A stretch of 64,000 nucleotides of DNA from Echinarachnius parma. Taxonomy: Eukaryota > Echinodermata > Echinoidea > Clypeasteroida > Echinarachniidae. This document shows positions 27,201 to 42,200 of the stretch, piece after piece; positions within the stretch are counted from its first letter, which is position 1, and every line of letters starts with the position of its first letter. Made by a program: the position numbers and the translations under genes. Below the pieces are notes generated by a model. It had not been told where the DNA came from. It made no database searches and saw nothing but the letters and a program-made list of their open reading frames with translations. Location: assembly GCA_037951105.1 (NCBI GenBank), contig JBAMJV010008442.1:31904-95903 (forward strand). The letters run 5' to 3'.

Positions 27201-30200
27201 CAGTTGTACAATGACAGTTCACATCATTTATCACTTGACAGCCTGGTTTACTGTAGGAACTCGTTATATGTGAGTGATGAGCATGCCCATTCAAATTAGC
27301 CATCAGACCGACAGATGGTTGTGTTATATCTTAAGACAGGTGTCCTCAGGACCTAGGAAATGCTCATACAATGTCCTGAAGAGATGACTGTCTTTTATTC
27401 AGGGAGACTATATCTTTCTGGACACTTTCTTGAACAACCTGCAGTTAAACAATGACAGTTCAGGGCCCCGTTGGAGAAAGAGTTACAATCGATTGTAAAG
27501 TTGCAATTAATTGCAAGTCACATCATGTGACTGAATGCGCAAATCTGATTGGTTTAAATGTGCATATTTTCTGACTTGCAATTAACTGCCACTAACAATC
27601 GATTGCAACTCTTTCTGCACCGGGGCCAGGATCTTTTATCACTTGACAGTGTCAAGCCCACTCAAATTAGCCAACAGAGCATCCGTGTTACGGTACATCT
27701 GAACACAGGCATCTGTCTCATTAGAATTAAAGAAATGCTCAGTGTCCAGTGCTAATTGTTATCTTTTATTACAGGAAGATTAGTATTGTGCCAGTGGATA
27801 TGCTTTGATAGATGCCCATGGATATGATGACAGTTCTTTATTGATAAACAAAAATTAAAATTTGTCATTAAAAAATCCATTGGCTGGCAGGGAAGCACAT
27901 TCAAATTAGCAAACAATTACACATCCTCATTAAATCCTAGACAGGTGGTGTGAGAATTTAATAATCTGAGAAATAGGGTACAGTACTATCTATAAGGGAC
28001 AGTTCTTCTGGAATGGCTTTAGGGACATTCTAGTTAACTGCCCTCAGTAAAAATCATGACAGTTCCCATTTCCTCACCTGACAATCCTATTTGTCATGAA
28101 AAGTCATTTGTACTGATGATAAAGCCCACTCAAATTAGACAATAAAGCATCCTCCTTACATCTTGCAACAGGTGCTAGCTAATGAGCAGAACCACAGAGT
28201 TGCAGTTACTAGTATCTGACAAGGACATTTCTTCCGGAAAATGTTTATGGACGTGAGATAAAAATGCTCTGGACAAATGCCTGTAGTTACCTGTGTTAAT
28301 TCCTTTTATCAGTTGAAATTAGCTATTCTGTAATGACTTACTTTTAGCCTTTTAGACAGTCCCAGACCTACAGGAAATACTAACGTACCAGTTAGAAGGC
28401 CAAACTCGCTTAGGACAATTACTGTAAGCCTAACAATGCGATGACACAACAGATTCAATGGTGCTCTGCTCCTTGAGACATGGAATCGTCACTGAAGGAC
28501 AATTAATGCTAACCTTAAAATGCAATGAGTCAATGACTGAACAGTTTCATTGAAATACTGCTGATTCAAGACAGGTAAAATCAAACGTTGATGATTCAGA
28601 AGTCAGAACCCTTTAACACATCAAGAACACTGAACATTGCCTAAAAATAATTCAAAACTTTCAAAAGTAAAACTTGACGATTTGAAACAATCGCATCAAC
28701 ATTTCTACAAATTTCCTGATAATTCTGTACTTATCTGAAGAATGATCTACCAGAAGGCAACTATCAAATAGAGGCAAGGAAAAGTCATTCTCTTTTTATT
28801 CTTCTTTGACATCTCGTGATCGCTATTTGTCTCAGAATCAAGCCACCACATCTTGGGATGCCCGTTTCCACAGTTTCCCTGAGTTAAAGTTAGCGCCATC
28901 TATTGTAAAAACACTGCCACCCCTTCAACAACAACGGGAGGGGCACAGGAACAAGCAGGTTTCTCTCAGGGGGAATCAAAAGACTTTCAAACTAGAGAAT
29001 TTAAGAGAATGAAAGACTTTACAATCAGTGAATCAAAGACTTTCAAACCAGCAAATCAGAGAAATTCAAATAAGTGAATCAAAGTGTTTTGAACCAGCAA
29101 ATTAAAGATTTCGGTAGCCATCTGAATGAAGGTAGGCTTACTGTAAGGTAGTGGGACTCCAGAGACTCCAGCAATATTAGGGCAAAAAGCATCCTGCAAA
29201 ATCTTCTCATTTACATTCAGACACAATCTTCTCATTTTGGAGGAAAATGGTTAAAACGGGGAGCTCTCAGCCCCTCTTGACGAAAACAATTTGCCCTTAT
29301 GCCTTTGAAAAGAAAGTATAATCAAACCTGTTGGCAAGGAAACCACAGGGAAAGTGGCCACTGTAGGCAGGTGACCTCTATAGACAGCTTACATACCATT
29401 GTTCTTCTTTTAGTGGCCACTATAGATGGATTGGCTCCTAAAGACAGGTGGCCTCTAAGACAGGTTTACGTAGACATACATCTATTGTAAAAATGCTGCA
29501 ACCTCCATAAAAACAACAAGGAGGAGAGCAGGAAAAAGCAGGTTGCTCCCCAGAGCAATCATTGAAGCGGAGAGAGGAGGAGGGTGCAAACTCCCAACCG
29601 GGACCCGCGATCTAAATCAGAACTGACAACGTCCCCTTTTAATCCTTTCACGGTGAGGGGCCACGTCCCAAGACTAACCTAGTGACTAAATAACCTAGTG
29701 ATTAAAACAGGACAATTTCGTTTGTTTTTTTCAATGAGGGAAAATAAATTGGTATTATTGCTCGGGAGAGCAAAGGGAAGATTTATTTGTGTAAATGATA
29801 TTTGGCAGTTCTCCAAGCAGTTTACCCTTTAACTCCTTGAGTGCCTGAGTCCCATATTTGCACCACACAACACGTGCACAAATGCCATAGAGCTGTAAAA
29901 ATCCCTGGCAATCAAAGAGTTAAGGACATTTAATCTATTGATGTTGACGGAATGTGTGCATTATACCAAAACAATTCTCTTAAATGGTTAATAAAAGAAG
30001 AGAGAGAAAAATATTCTAATTGGATATCTCAAGAGAGAAGGGGGCAGATATTGATATTTGGTGGTTCTCCCAAAAGGTTAACCCACTGAGGGCTGGTACA
30101 TATTGGGCTGGGGCAAGGATTTGCAATAGATCAGAAAGTTGTGGCTATGCCCCCCCCCCCACCCCCCCCCCCCCCCCCCCTCTTCCTCATAGTGCCACCA

Positions 30201-33200
30201 CTGGATATAAAATAGAAAGGGATTGCTCAATTGATTAGAATAGAAAAAGAGAGAAAACTGAAGAAATTGGATTGCCTAGGAATGAAGGGGGCAGATAAAT
30301 GATACTTGGCAGTTCTCCGAGCGGTTAAGGGTACGACTAGCAACCGAGGCCGAACCACTTCTGACTCAGTGGTAACTCAGTCAATCAATTCAAATTCAAC
30401 AATTTCCTCAATTATCATCAGACGGCCCTCCACTTCTCTCCGCACACACAAGCTGTCCTTGCCTTTGTACTCTACTACTGATAACTCCCAGCTGGACGCG
30501 ATGATTTCTTCTCAAATTTCACCCATTTTTCGCTCTGGCTAATTTTCTTCCCAACAGAGCTCAACTCGGTACCTACTAATCTAAAAACACAACCATTGAA
30601 CTAAAATGCTGCCAAAGATCTTGTAAATAATTATGACTACTAGAAGAAAAGTGCACATGCACTCTTTATAATAGAAACCTCAGTGTGGTATCAAGTAACC
30701 CATTCAGGACTGATTGATTTTGCTCTAACATGCATTCTCCGTAGACCCCAGCCCAAGTATTTTCAGGACCAGTCCTGGAAGGGTTAAGCTATTCAAGACT
30801 ATTGATTTGGGTACAACATGCATTCTCCCAATAGACCCAAGCCCAAGATGATTCAGGACCTGTCTTGAATGGGTTTTAAATTGTTTGTAATTTGATATCT
30901 GCATGGAAATGTAGCAGATCATTTCTGAACTTGGCCTGCGTGCCTTGAATCAATGAATGAACATTAAGAGGGGGTTGAGTCAAGTATGAATCAACGAAGG
31001 GCTGCCGCAGCCGTAATGTGACCTTTAATTGATTCAACTACTTTGGATTAGTTCATTCAAGACCATTTTATATGGTTATAAGTTATAAAATGCACTTTCC
31101 ATAGATCCCAGACCAAATGCTTTAGACCAAATGGGTATAGACTACAAAGGTCTAGACCAAATAGGGACAGACCAAATAGGTGTACAGAAAAACAAATGGG
31201 CTTAGAGGGTAGACCAAAATTGGTGTAGACAACACTTACCACTCCTATCAGCCGCTCCTCCATGCATCACCCTGGCAATCACAATCATCCCAGACTTGGG
31301 GTCATACTTGATGGTAGCTCCCTGCAAGAACACATAAAAAGAAATAAGTATTGGATTATTCATTCATTCATTGAGTAATCTATTTAACCCCCTACGGGTA
31401 CCTAGTATGCTATTTAAAATGTCTATGGGGATTTTTAGAATCTCGAAGGGAACAAGTTCATAAATACATGCATGCAAGTATTTACTAATCATAAATCAAT
31501 CAATAAATTTATTCATTTATTCACCCATTCATTTAGTGAGACATTCAGTCATTCAATTTATTTCTTAGACTATCTCAAGATTACTCTCGTAATAATTTTA
31601 CACTGAATGTATTTCCTTATTTCATAACATTTTTGGACGGTTCCGACTAACTTCCAAATTCAAACAACAGTCAAGTATTCAAACTTTGTTTTTTTTATTT
31701 TTAGACAAGCTGAATTCTTAGAAACTATTTTGACAGTCAAATAGAGGTGTCAATTTCGGGAGTATTTACCTCCCGGGACTCGCGCTAAATTTTCGGGCGA
31801 GTCACGGGTACCCGAAATTTATCCATTTGTTGATTTCGCTATCGGCATGTCACGGCAGCTGGAAAAACATGTATGTATTTTTGCGGTTTTTGCTGCTGCG
31901 CCTGAACTACCTAATACGAATGGAAAATGAAATTGTATCGGGAGTCATCGATTCATTGCATGTACACAACTTGAATGAACTTGATAACTCTTGCGTTCAA
32001 TGAGGGGACTTTTGCTTTTTTTTCGGGATATCGAGTATTGATTTTTGCGCCCGGGACTCGACATTTTTCGGCGGGACCCGGGTACCCGTGACTCGTCAAC
32101 AGCACTACAGTCAAATATAAGCATTGAAAGCTATTTGCTGTACTATTTTGGACTCTTATAGACTACAGAAAATTAATAGTAGACAATGTAAACTCTAGAC
32201 ACGGATACATTGCACATGTACTACTTGCCGCTATGTCATATTTATAAGTAGAACAATGAAAACAGGTCAATTCCCACTAGATGGAGGTGGCAGACAAACA
32301 AAATGTTGTTGTCCCCGCTTCTACCTGTGGGCAGGATACGGTCCGATTAAGGGTCTCAATATATCTGGGCCAGCGTGAGACTAAATCCGTCTGCTTGAAA
32401 CTTGATACTTGGACCTGTCCTGTTTATCTATACTTTATAGATTTATTGTTCAGTGTAGACTTGTCTTTTCTTAAATTGAATGAGATCATCATATCATCAT
32501 ACATCATTTTGTTTTGCATGATATAAAAATGAACAAAATAATATCAAATGTATACCTTTTTTGTTTCGTATTTACATTATCAGTTTCAGCTAAAAACAAA
32601 AACAACTAATGAAACCTTTCAACAGTTTGGGCCTATTCATTTGAATAATATCCATAGAAAATACGTACTGTAACTATTATTTTGTTTTTATAATCAACAT
32701 CTAATTTTAATGTATAATTACAAAAACATAAAATAGTCTATAACTATCCAGTGACGCATGATGGAGAATGATCAGGGACATGTCCTCAACACGTTCCGAA
32801 ACCAAACTCGGAGATCGAGAGACAAAAGTCTTGCAAGCGCAAGTTTTGAAACCAAAATGTGTATCAAAAAGGCACATGATCGAGCGAGAATCTTGCAAGT
32901 TAAGTTTAGAAACTTAATGCACATTTCCTTTTCTGTAGTTGTGTATGCACATAAACATATTGCCTCTGGGCGAAAGGACATCTGTGTCTGATTATTGCAA
33001 CGTAGCAGGTCCGGGTGTCAAGTAGTTCGTTTAATTGATGTCTATTATAATCAAGAACCGGTTCTGGACTAAAAAAATTTGTTCAGGAATCAGGACTGAC
33101 TGCCAATAACGAAACGGTATCATTTTCTCAGGAAATTACTTGTATAAATATTATGGCCCATATGTTCATCAGAGGTTTATTTTCTTTCAATCAGGATCCG

Positions 33201-36200
33201 TTCAGGACTTAATTTGTTTTTCAGGAATCAGGACTGACTGCAATTCAACTATTAAAACAGTACCATTTTCTCTGGAAACTAACTTGTATAAACATGGCTT
33301 AGTGCTCATCAGAGATTTCAATTCATTAAACATTAGGGGGTATTTCACAAAGATATTAAGTTGAACTTGAACTTGAAGTTATACCTAAATTATGATAAGC
33401 CATTGCAATAACATATCTAAAAGCATGCATGCACACATTTGAGACTTTTAAAACAAAAATGCATCAAGAACGCTAAATATCTCCTTGATAGTATGAACTT
33501 TTCATGATTTTTAACCAAATTGTATGTTGCAGTTTAAAACATATTCATTAAATTTACACCTGTAGCAACTAATAGCTTCCATCATGATGTTTAATTTAAA
33601 TTAGAGTTTGGGTTCAACTTAATAATCTTTGTGAAACACCCTCAGGTTATTGTAGGTCATGGATTAAAGGGATCTAGTAACTTTGTTGAGATGTGCAAAA
33701 ACTGATGAATGGTTGATGCAATGTATACTGTTGTTATCTCATATGTCCTCAGGGTATTGTGTGAAAATTTCAGGTCAAATGGACAATGTATGGCCAAGTA
33801 ATGAGCGAAAATGCAAAGTGATATTGGGTGATATTCACCAACTCACTGCATTCACTTTGTACAGGGATGAAAATCTCACCCGGAGATTTTCTTATCTAAA
33901 TACTTCAATCATACATATCTTTGTAATGAAAGGGAAATTTGAAAAACCGAAAGCTGTCCCATGATTTTATTGTTAATACGAATACAACAAGGTATAAAGG
34001 AACCGCTAGAATTACAATTTTATTTTGAGGATTTGGACAATGTTACTAAGTCCCTTTAAATCAAACACACTGTTGGTATAAATACCATATTTAGTCCATG
34101 ACCAAAGAAATGGGTCCAGGAAATGCAATTAATGAGAAATGTGACTGTGTAAATGCAAGACCAGAAATATATTATAAAGCATGCATTCATTCTCCATGGT
34201 CCCCAGCCTAACTGCTGTAGTTTGTATTAATAGTTTGAGGTCTTAAAAGGAGTTTTCAGGCAAGCTCTTAAATAGCATTTCCCTTCACATTTAGAAGACA
34301 ATCTCGCAACATATCAATTTTGACTCGCAAAAGGTGGACAGGATCTTTAATGGAGCTAAGCTTGGGAGGAGGAAGAGTCCAAAACAGTACTGAAAGTGAA
34401 ACAAAGATATGGGAAATGGGATCAATGAGCGAGGGTGTTTATTAGGAGGAAAGAGGGCCGGTACGTGATCAACGTGGCATGCACCTGTGACTACGGAGTT
34501 AGACTCCGGGCACGGAACGAAAGATGCATGCAGCCACAAACCCCACAATGTCTTGAGGATATGAGCATTTATAATGAACAACCAAGAAGTACACATGTTT
34601 GAAGGAAAACATGGTTAATTAGAAATGTGTGCATTTATGCAAGACCAATACTTTGTGTGAAGGGAACTTCAATTAATTAGAATTGTGTGTATTTAAACTA
34701 TTTATGCCCATCAGAAATACATGTCTGTCTCAAGAAAATGTCTAATAATTCAAAATGTGTGCATTTATGTGGTCAAAACCGGAATCCTGTATTTCTCTAG
34801 GAAATGCACTTAACCTGTTCCCGATTAGAATTTCAAATGTCCATCTAGGGTTAATTATTTAGGGCCTAGACCAGGTTCCTGTAGGCAATTCGTTACTTAG
34901 AATTTCACAACCTGAACATGAACATTGTATCAAGGATGTGCAGTTATTAGAAATAAATAATTTGCATTTTTTATATGAAACTACCCATTTCTCAACAGAT
35001 GTTACTATATAAAATGTCACCTTTTGGAATATCCTAAGGGACAGATTAGATTTCTTTGTGCGCTTTGTGAGAAATGCTGGTTTCATTATAACTTATAAGG
35101 ATCTACTTTCACATCCTAAATATCACCAAATGTTCAAAATTGACAGGAATACATCATAAAATCGTGTGTATTTACACCCCTCCACTTCTTCTCTGGAGAG
35201 TTTACATGGTTGCAGTTTCAGTTACAATTACTATATTATAAACAAATTATAAATTTAAGAGTCATGTGATGCAAAATAATTGATTACTATCGAAAGTGGT
35301 TCTTTCTTTCATTGTCAACTCTAGTTGAATTTTGGTTAGAAGGCCTACAATGTGCAAAGATGAACCCTAGGGGATGGAGAACAATGAATAGCTACTTTCG
35401 AAAGAAATCAATTCAATTAGTTTGTACTGTCCAAAACTTGATTTGATTTTTAGTTTTGGAACCTATTCCAAAATACAGACACTAATAATGTCCATGCATC
35501 TTTTATGCCATCTGACTTCAGCTCAGTTACTAGTAGAAATTACAACATAGACTAAGTTTAAATCGTTAATATGACTTACTAGGTGATTATGAGTAATGTG
35601 TAATTTGAAGTTTGTTTAATTGATTTATGCTTGCTGTGATGCTGTTAAAGTACTGTTATATACCTTGTAACCATGTAAAAAAAGAATTTCCATGAATTTG
35701 GACAATCAAATCAAATCAAATCAAATCAATCATCATCAACATGTTTTTGTTTTAAGTGTACATGTACATGATAACATAAGAACATGAACAACTAAAAATT
35801 ACAATTTAAATAATAACTAGTCAAAAAGAAATGTGTAACAAACTTGTATTAATCCAATGTAAGAACAACATTATTTTGTACCATAAGCTTAACCTAGCGG
35901 AAATTAGAGATCCCTACTAATACAATCCATTAATGCTGTAGTATATATTACGTAGGTTGATTGTATGCGATCTTGTCAAGTATCATTCCATTAGGTGTAA
36001 ATTACATGTATGTGGCACATTCACACACACATGATACAAGAGTTCTTTCTTTTAGAACAATCCAAGAAAGAATATCCAGTCCTTTTGAGGGCTATGTATC
36101 TTATCTGACCATCTCTCATCCCTGTCAACATGGAGCTACTGGTAAAGGCTGAAAGACTTTCAAATGTGAACAATTTTCTCAATGCCTGAGAGCCGATCGG

Positions 36201-39200
36201 AAGGAAGGCTCCCCAGGGAGTGAAGATGGTGCACATAAAGTGTGCACGCTGGCATTTTTATCTTATGACTGGAGTAATGATAATGTTTGTAATGCAGTGT
36301 GAAGCGTTTAGAAATGTTACAGCCCGGTGAGAGTAAAAAGAACAAGTCAATTTGTTGCTGTTGAGTTCTGCATAACAACTTGTAGGTCAGAGCCTGTGAT
36401 GCAGAATTTCCAGATGATAATAATTTATAATTTTTTTGAAATATTTATCGAAATTTTAGGTCAGCGCCTCATCTATGTGATGACGAATTTCCAGATAATA
36501 ATAATTTATAATTTGTTTGAAGTATTCATTTTTTTAAATGTTAAAGAGTGCTACAATTGTTTTCTACAATCTACACAGCTCCCAAACTTTAAGCATGATT
36601 ATCTCTGAAGTACAGCAAGTGACTGAGTGCCCTTATCTTAATCCACCAACCATATTGTACATCAAGAGCTATATAAATCTAAAATATCATTATTATTAAA
36701 AACCAACTGTGAAAAGTGTTCATCCGCTTCACCATGGAAGCAAATCTACTTACAATTAGGCAACATCTGTGTTCTTGTTTCATTAATTGGAAAGGGTAAC
36801 TTTAGGTCGAGTATGTTTTGAAAACATGCAAGCACCATAAATGTACATGTACATGTATGTAAATAATCTACAACAGAAGGTTTCACAAGACATGTGTTCA
36901 GCTGAAACTCTGGGCTGGATTAACCCTCTTGAGTGCCTGCCATGATATGCTATAAATTATTTTAGATTTACTGCATATTATATGCCAATGGAAATGTAAG
37001 GGTTTATTACTTTCATACGCACACTTAATCCCCATGGTCTTGTGTGGGTTAATTTGAAACTGCAAAGAAACCCCCATCCAATACTCTCGGTGAATCATCC
37101 AATTTTCCCACACCCAAAAATTCACCATAATTTGTGAACTCGTAAAATCTGTCTCTGCTGTGAATGCTGTCATACACATGTCCCAAAAAATTGTGAACGT
37201 ATGTAACCTTATCTGTCACGTATGAGAAAATTTGTTGCATGTGTCTACCTTGACCAACTTTCTATAAAGATTTGCAATGAACAAGTAGTAAATGTCCCGT
37301 ATGAAATGTGACTGGCTACAACGAATCCCTCCACTTGTGGCAAATATTTTGTTCACCTAGCTCTTTGGATACACAACACTGGTTATCTAAGGTGGATAGA
37401 ATCTTTCTCTGTCCCTATCAAATTAATTTTGTCGAGTAATTTTGCTTAAATTACAGCTAATATAGTAGCTTCTTTAACTTCTTTAATTTGCTAAATAGGA
37501 ATTGAAAGAACCTGGTAGAACTTTCATCGTCATTTGCTTTTTGTGGTCATTTTAATTGCTTAAATTACAGCAAATTTAGTAACTAATTAAACTTGCTGAA
37601 TAGAAATGAAATAATCTGGTAGAAATTTCATCATCATTTGCATTTTTGTGGTTATTTTAATAAATTTGTGTAAAATATGAGAAGAGTAAAAATTATCAAA
37701 TCCAAGGAAAGTAGTGATGTTACATTATTTTGTTATAACATAGTAACGGCTCTAAACAACTTGCCCATACATTCAGGGATTCGGTAGTGGGCTGGAGCTG
37801 GACCGTTGCTTTCTTAGCAACTGCTTGGTCACAAAATTTCTGGCTTGCCTGACATTGTTCAGAACCATTACCCAAGGCATTGAATAGCCGTGACATCAAG
37901 CTTCGGTACTCTATACATCAAGTCTACAGACTAGACACTCAGCATACATTGGACTGAATAAGATAATGATACAAATTATGTCATGCACAGCCCCGCTGTT
38001 ACTGTTACTGTTACTGATACTTCCATTCACTTCTAGTCGATAATCTCTCTTGGGTATCACTAATAATGGAAATATTCAATGTATTCAATGTTTTCAGACC
38101 CATATCATCTGTATTGACTGACCACTGGAGGCTGCCATGTTTTCCAACAGTACACACGAAATGCAATGTGAGCATGCACGAACAAAATCTGGTTACGTAA
38201 CAACTGTAGTGGAGTCTGCAGCTATGTCAGTGGTTACGTAACCCATTTTTGTTTAAATGCACGCTGAGATGACGTTTCATATGCACTGTTGGAAAGCATT
38301 GCAGCCTCCAGTGATCAGTCAAAATATGATGGTAGTCTCAAAATCACTAATTATTTTCATTATAAGTAACACCATTTTAAGAGGAAATATATACGAATAG
38401 AAATGAAAGTAATTATGCGCTTATCAGTAACAGTAAGCAAAATGCAAGCATTTGGCTTCCATTTAAGTGGCTAAAGTTATCATAATGATATATCATCTAG
38501 TTATCCTCACCAATGGTTCCACGCTCTTCACCAGCTTGACGATCTTCACTCCCGGCTCTTCGTCGTCGCTGCACAGCGGCGTGATCACATCATCGTCGTC
38601 CTCGGGAAACTCCGGCGGCAGCTCGGGCTCGTAGTCCTTGTTTGCAATCTGGTCATGGATGTCAAATACCGCCCTCATGTGGGCTCGGGTGAGCAGGCAG
38701 CACAGCTCCATGACCTCTGGCATGTTGACAAAATCCTGCAGCTCCTCACATACCTGAAATTTTATGAAGATAAAAACAACAATTTTACGATAATTTGCTA
38801 TAATTTTGATACAGATTGCAAAATGATATTGTTAGTTTGAAACATTTACTATAACTTTTTCTGTAATTTTGGGTCAAAATTTATTTATACTTTTTTTGCC
38901 ATTACAATAACAATTTTGCAATTGTAACATTTTAAAAAGGTATTTTGAGTCAGGTCTTGATTGACATTTTTGTTTAATTCTTCCTAATTATTAATCTAAT
39001 ATAAAATAACAATAACATTAGATCTAAACACCAATTACCATTTCCGCCATCAAAACCCTTTTTTACCAAAATACACACCTCCATAAAAGCACAAATCCTC
39101 TCGATCAGTCCTGCTGACGAATTTCTAGTACACAAGCGCCCCATAGTGATTTAGCTCTCTCAGTCTTGCTTTACAGTACTAGTTTCACAGTCAGAATCTT

Positions 39201-42200
39201 GATTTGGTTTCACAGTCTCTGAGCTCTGAACAAAGAATGCAAAGCTCCTTAATTTATTGCCTTATATAGGGGGTGGTGAAACTCTGAGATCTTGATGATT
39301 GCGGTTGATGTGTGCGCTGATTGGTACAGCGAGAGAGAGAGAGGAGGGGGGTTTCGATTCAACGTCAATTTTCCTCGCACAAAACTTGTTTCTCAGCAGA
39401 ATTAACTGGTTTCCTTTTCGGGGGTAGCTCGTGTCCTCTTTAATTAGCTGCCCTAGAACACGACCCCGCGCAGGTATCGGTGGAAGGGAACCCCCGCTTA
39501 ATGAATCGCAGCACGATCGGGTCCTCTTCAATTGCTACTAGGCGATGCCGCAAGGGCCTTATGAATGGGGGCACGTCATTTCCCCCTCCAGATCAGAAGC
39601 ACATGTACTGCATGATTTGTACATAGATCTCTGTACGTACATGACTGTACCGTTACCAAGGGGGGATACTAGACACCCCTGTTAATTAATTAAGACATTC
39701 CACATGTCCTCATTTAACCCCCCTACATGTAGCAACGGGTGCTATTCTGACAAGGTGAATGACATTGCATGCATCTGCATAACTGGCTGCACTTGTTGAT
39801 TTGTGGACAGATCGTCTAGTCATGAATTTCACCTCGAACAATGTCAACGTAGTGTCAGTTGCGTTGATTACCCAGTGTCGTCATCAATTAAAATTTTCTC
39901 AGTGCAAATTACATAAGAATTTAGGGATATATAGGGATACAACGCAAGATTGTCTATTCATTTAACCTCTAACAATGTCAACGTAATGACATGCAGTCAC
40001 ATTTGGTTTGATTATTACCAAGTATCATCAATTAAATTTGTTGCACAAGAATTTGGGAATTATTGGATTCTATTAATTTCACTTCAAACAGTGTCAACAT
40101 AATGACATGCAGTCACATAAATGCATTGATTACCAAGTGTCATTTTTGATACAATTTGTTTGAAGTAAGAATACCCCAAAAAATGGAAATTGAGAAAAAA
40201 GTAGACAACTAAAAGAGATTGTCTTTCCATGTCACCTCAAACAGCATCGACCTAATGACACGCAGATTCGCTTGCATTAATTACCAAGTGATGTCATCAA
40301 TTAAATTAGCTTAAAATAAAATTGCACAATAATTTTGGAATCAGGATAAAAGCAGGCAAGTATGGATTATCTTTGCATTTCACCTCAACAGCATCAACCT
40401 AATGACACGCAGACTCACTTGCATTGATTACCAAGTTTTGTCATCAATTATAATCCCCCAGAGTAAAATGACAAGAGCTAGACCAAGTTCAGAACAAGAA
40501 CAAAATTAATCATAAGAACAAAGACTGTCAATAGAGGATTATCTAATAATATAACCCAACCAGTGTCAACCTAGTGACACACCAATTCATTAATGCTGAT
40601 CATCTAAATGCTGTCATCAATTATTCTGGGTCACAATAAAAACAAATTAAAAAGTTGTACACTATGTAAGCATCATGAAATCGGGACAAGCACTATCAAT
40701 TCTCCAAATCCGCAATATCCGTGGAAAAGTGGAATCGTTTTAATCATTTAAACTGATCAGACCTAAGCAAAATTTTAGACAACCAAGGTTCTTGAGCTTT
40801 TTTCCCCAAGAGAAAATGTTATACAATGTTATGCAACCTGTCTAGATAGAGGTCACCTGTCTACAGACAAGGCCACTTTTCATGTATTGTTTCATTTTGT
40901 TTAAAACTGGTTTGACTAAAATTAAAAGATGAGCAGAATCAATATGTCTTTTGCAGGCGGGGAAGGTAGAACAGGGTAGGAAATATACGGGGGCTGAGGG
41001 CGATTTTCACCCCTAATTATCAAAATAGCCCCCTTAAATCAGTAAGTAGCCCCTGAAATTACCATATAGGGTATTATGTGAAATATTTTTTGATATCCAT
41101 CAGATTGAAAAAGTAGCCCCCTAAAATTAAAAATTAAATTCTGCATTGAGGTAGAATTGTGGATTGCCTAGTCATACCACCGCACCAGTGTCAACCTATT
41201 GACACATGAACTCATCTGCAATGATTACTGAGTGTCATCTGCAATTACCTTGACTCACGGTAAAACTACAAAGGATTTCAGGAATAAGGAGCATAGCACA
41301 ATGATCCTTACGACAGTTGACAACGTGATAATGTGTTAATTCAAACCAGGGACTGGTAGCGAGTGAAGCGACAATTGCTGTTTTGTAATATGTATCTTAA
41401 TAACTATGTGTGGGTATCAATATTAGGAGGCAGCAATTTGACAAAAGAAGAACAAAATATTGTGGGCAAAAAGGAATGTTTGCTTTTCCCCATGGATTTG
41501 CAACATATTAGGGTGTAAGGGTGATTGCCCAGTTTGAGGGGTAGACAACTTAGAGAGCCTATAAAGTATAATCCTCTTTGTTATCGTGAATGTCTATTTC
41601 AACAGATCAGTTTTTCACATTTCTTTTGTAAATAAACATATGAAAATTCTTAATTCATCTGCGGATTAATTTATAGAACAAATTATATCAATATGAAATG
41701 TTAACTATGAGAAGCAAAGCTAGAAAAATTTCTGACAGATACATGACAAATTCTTAGCATTTCTCAAGAGACCAAACAATTTCTCATCATGCCTGCATTA
41801 ATTCAATTATTTGGCAACGATGAACTGGTGAGTTTGCAAGATATTATATCACACCTCACCACGACGCCTCTATGGGGGCTGGCAACGGCTAAATATAGGG
41901 GGCCATTAATTGGCGAGCATGATCTGAAGAGGTGTTTCCGTGAGAAATACTCATCAGTGGCATCGCTAGGGGCAACTGAGACAGGGGGAAAGAGGGGGCA
42001 TTTGGGGCATTTAGGGGACCTAGCCACCCTGACTCCCAATTTCACATAATTTGGGGGACACTTTAATAACTTTGGGAGCTTTTATATATATTTGGTGGAA
42101 CTCTTTTGAACATTTAGCTGGCTAAGCGGCCCTGATCCATTATTTATAATTCAACAATTTTTTTTTTTTAGGGGGGGGGGGGCTCCTATAATAATGCTTT

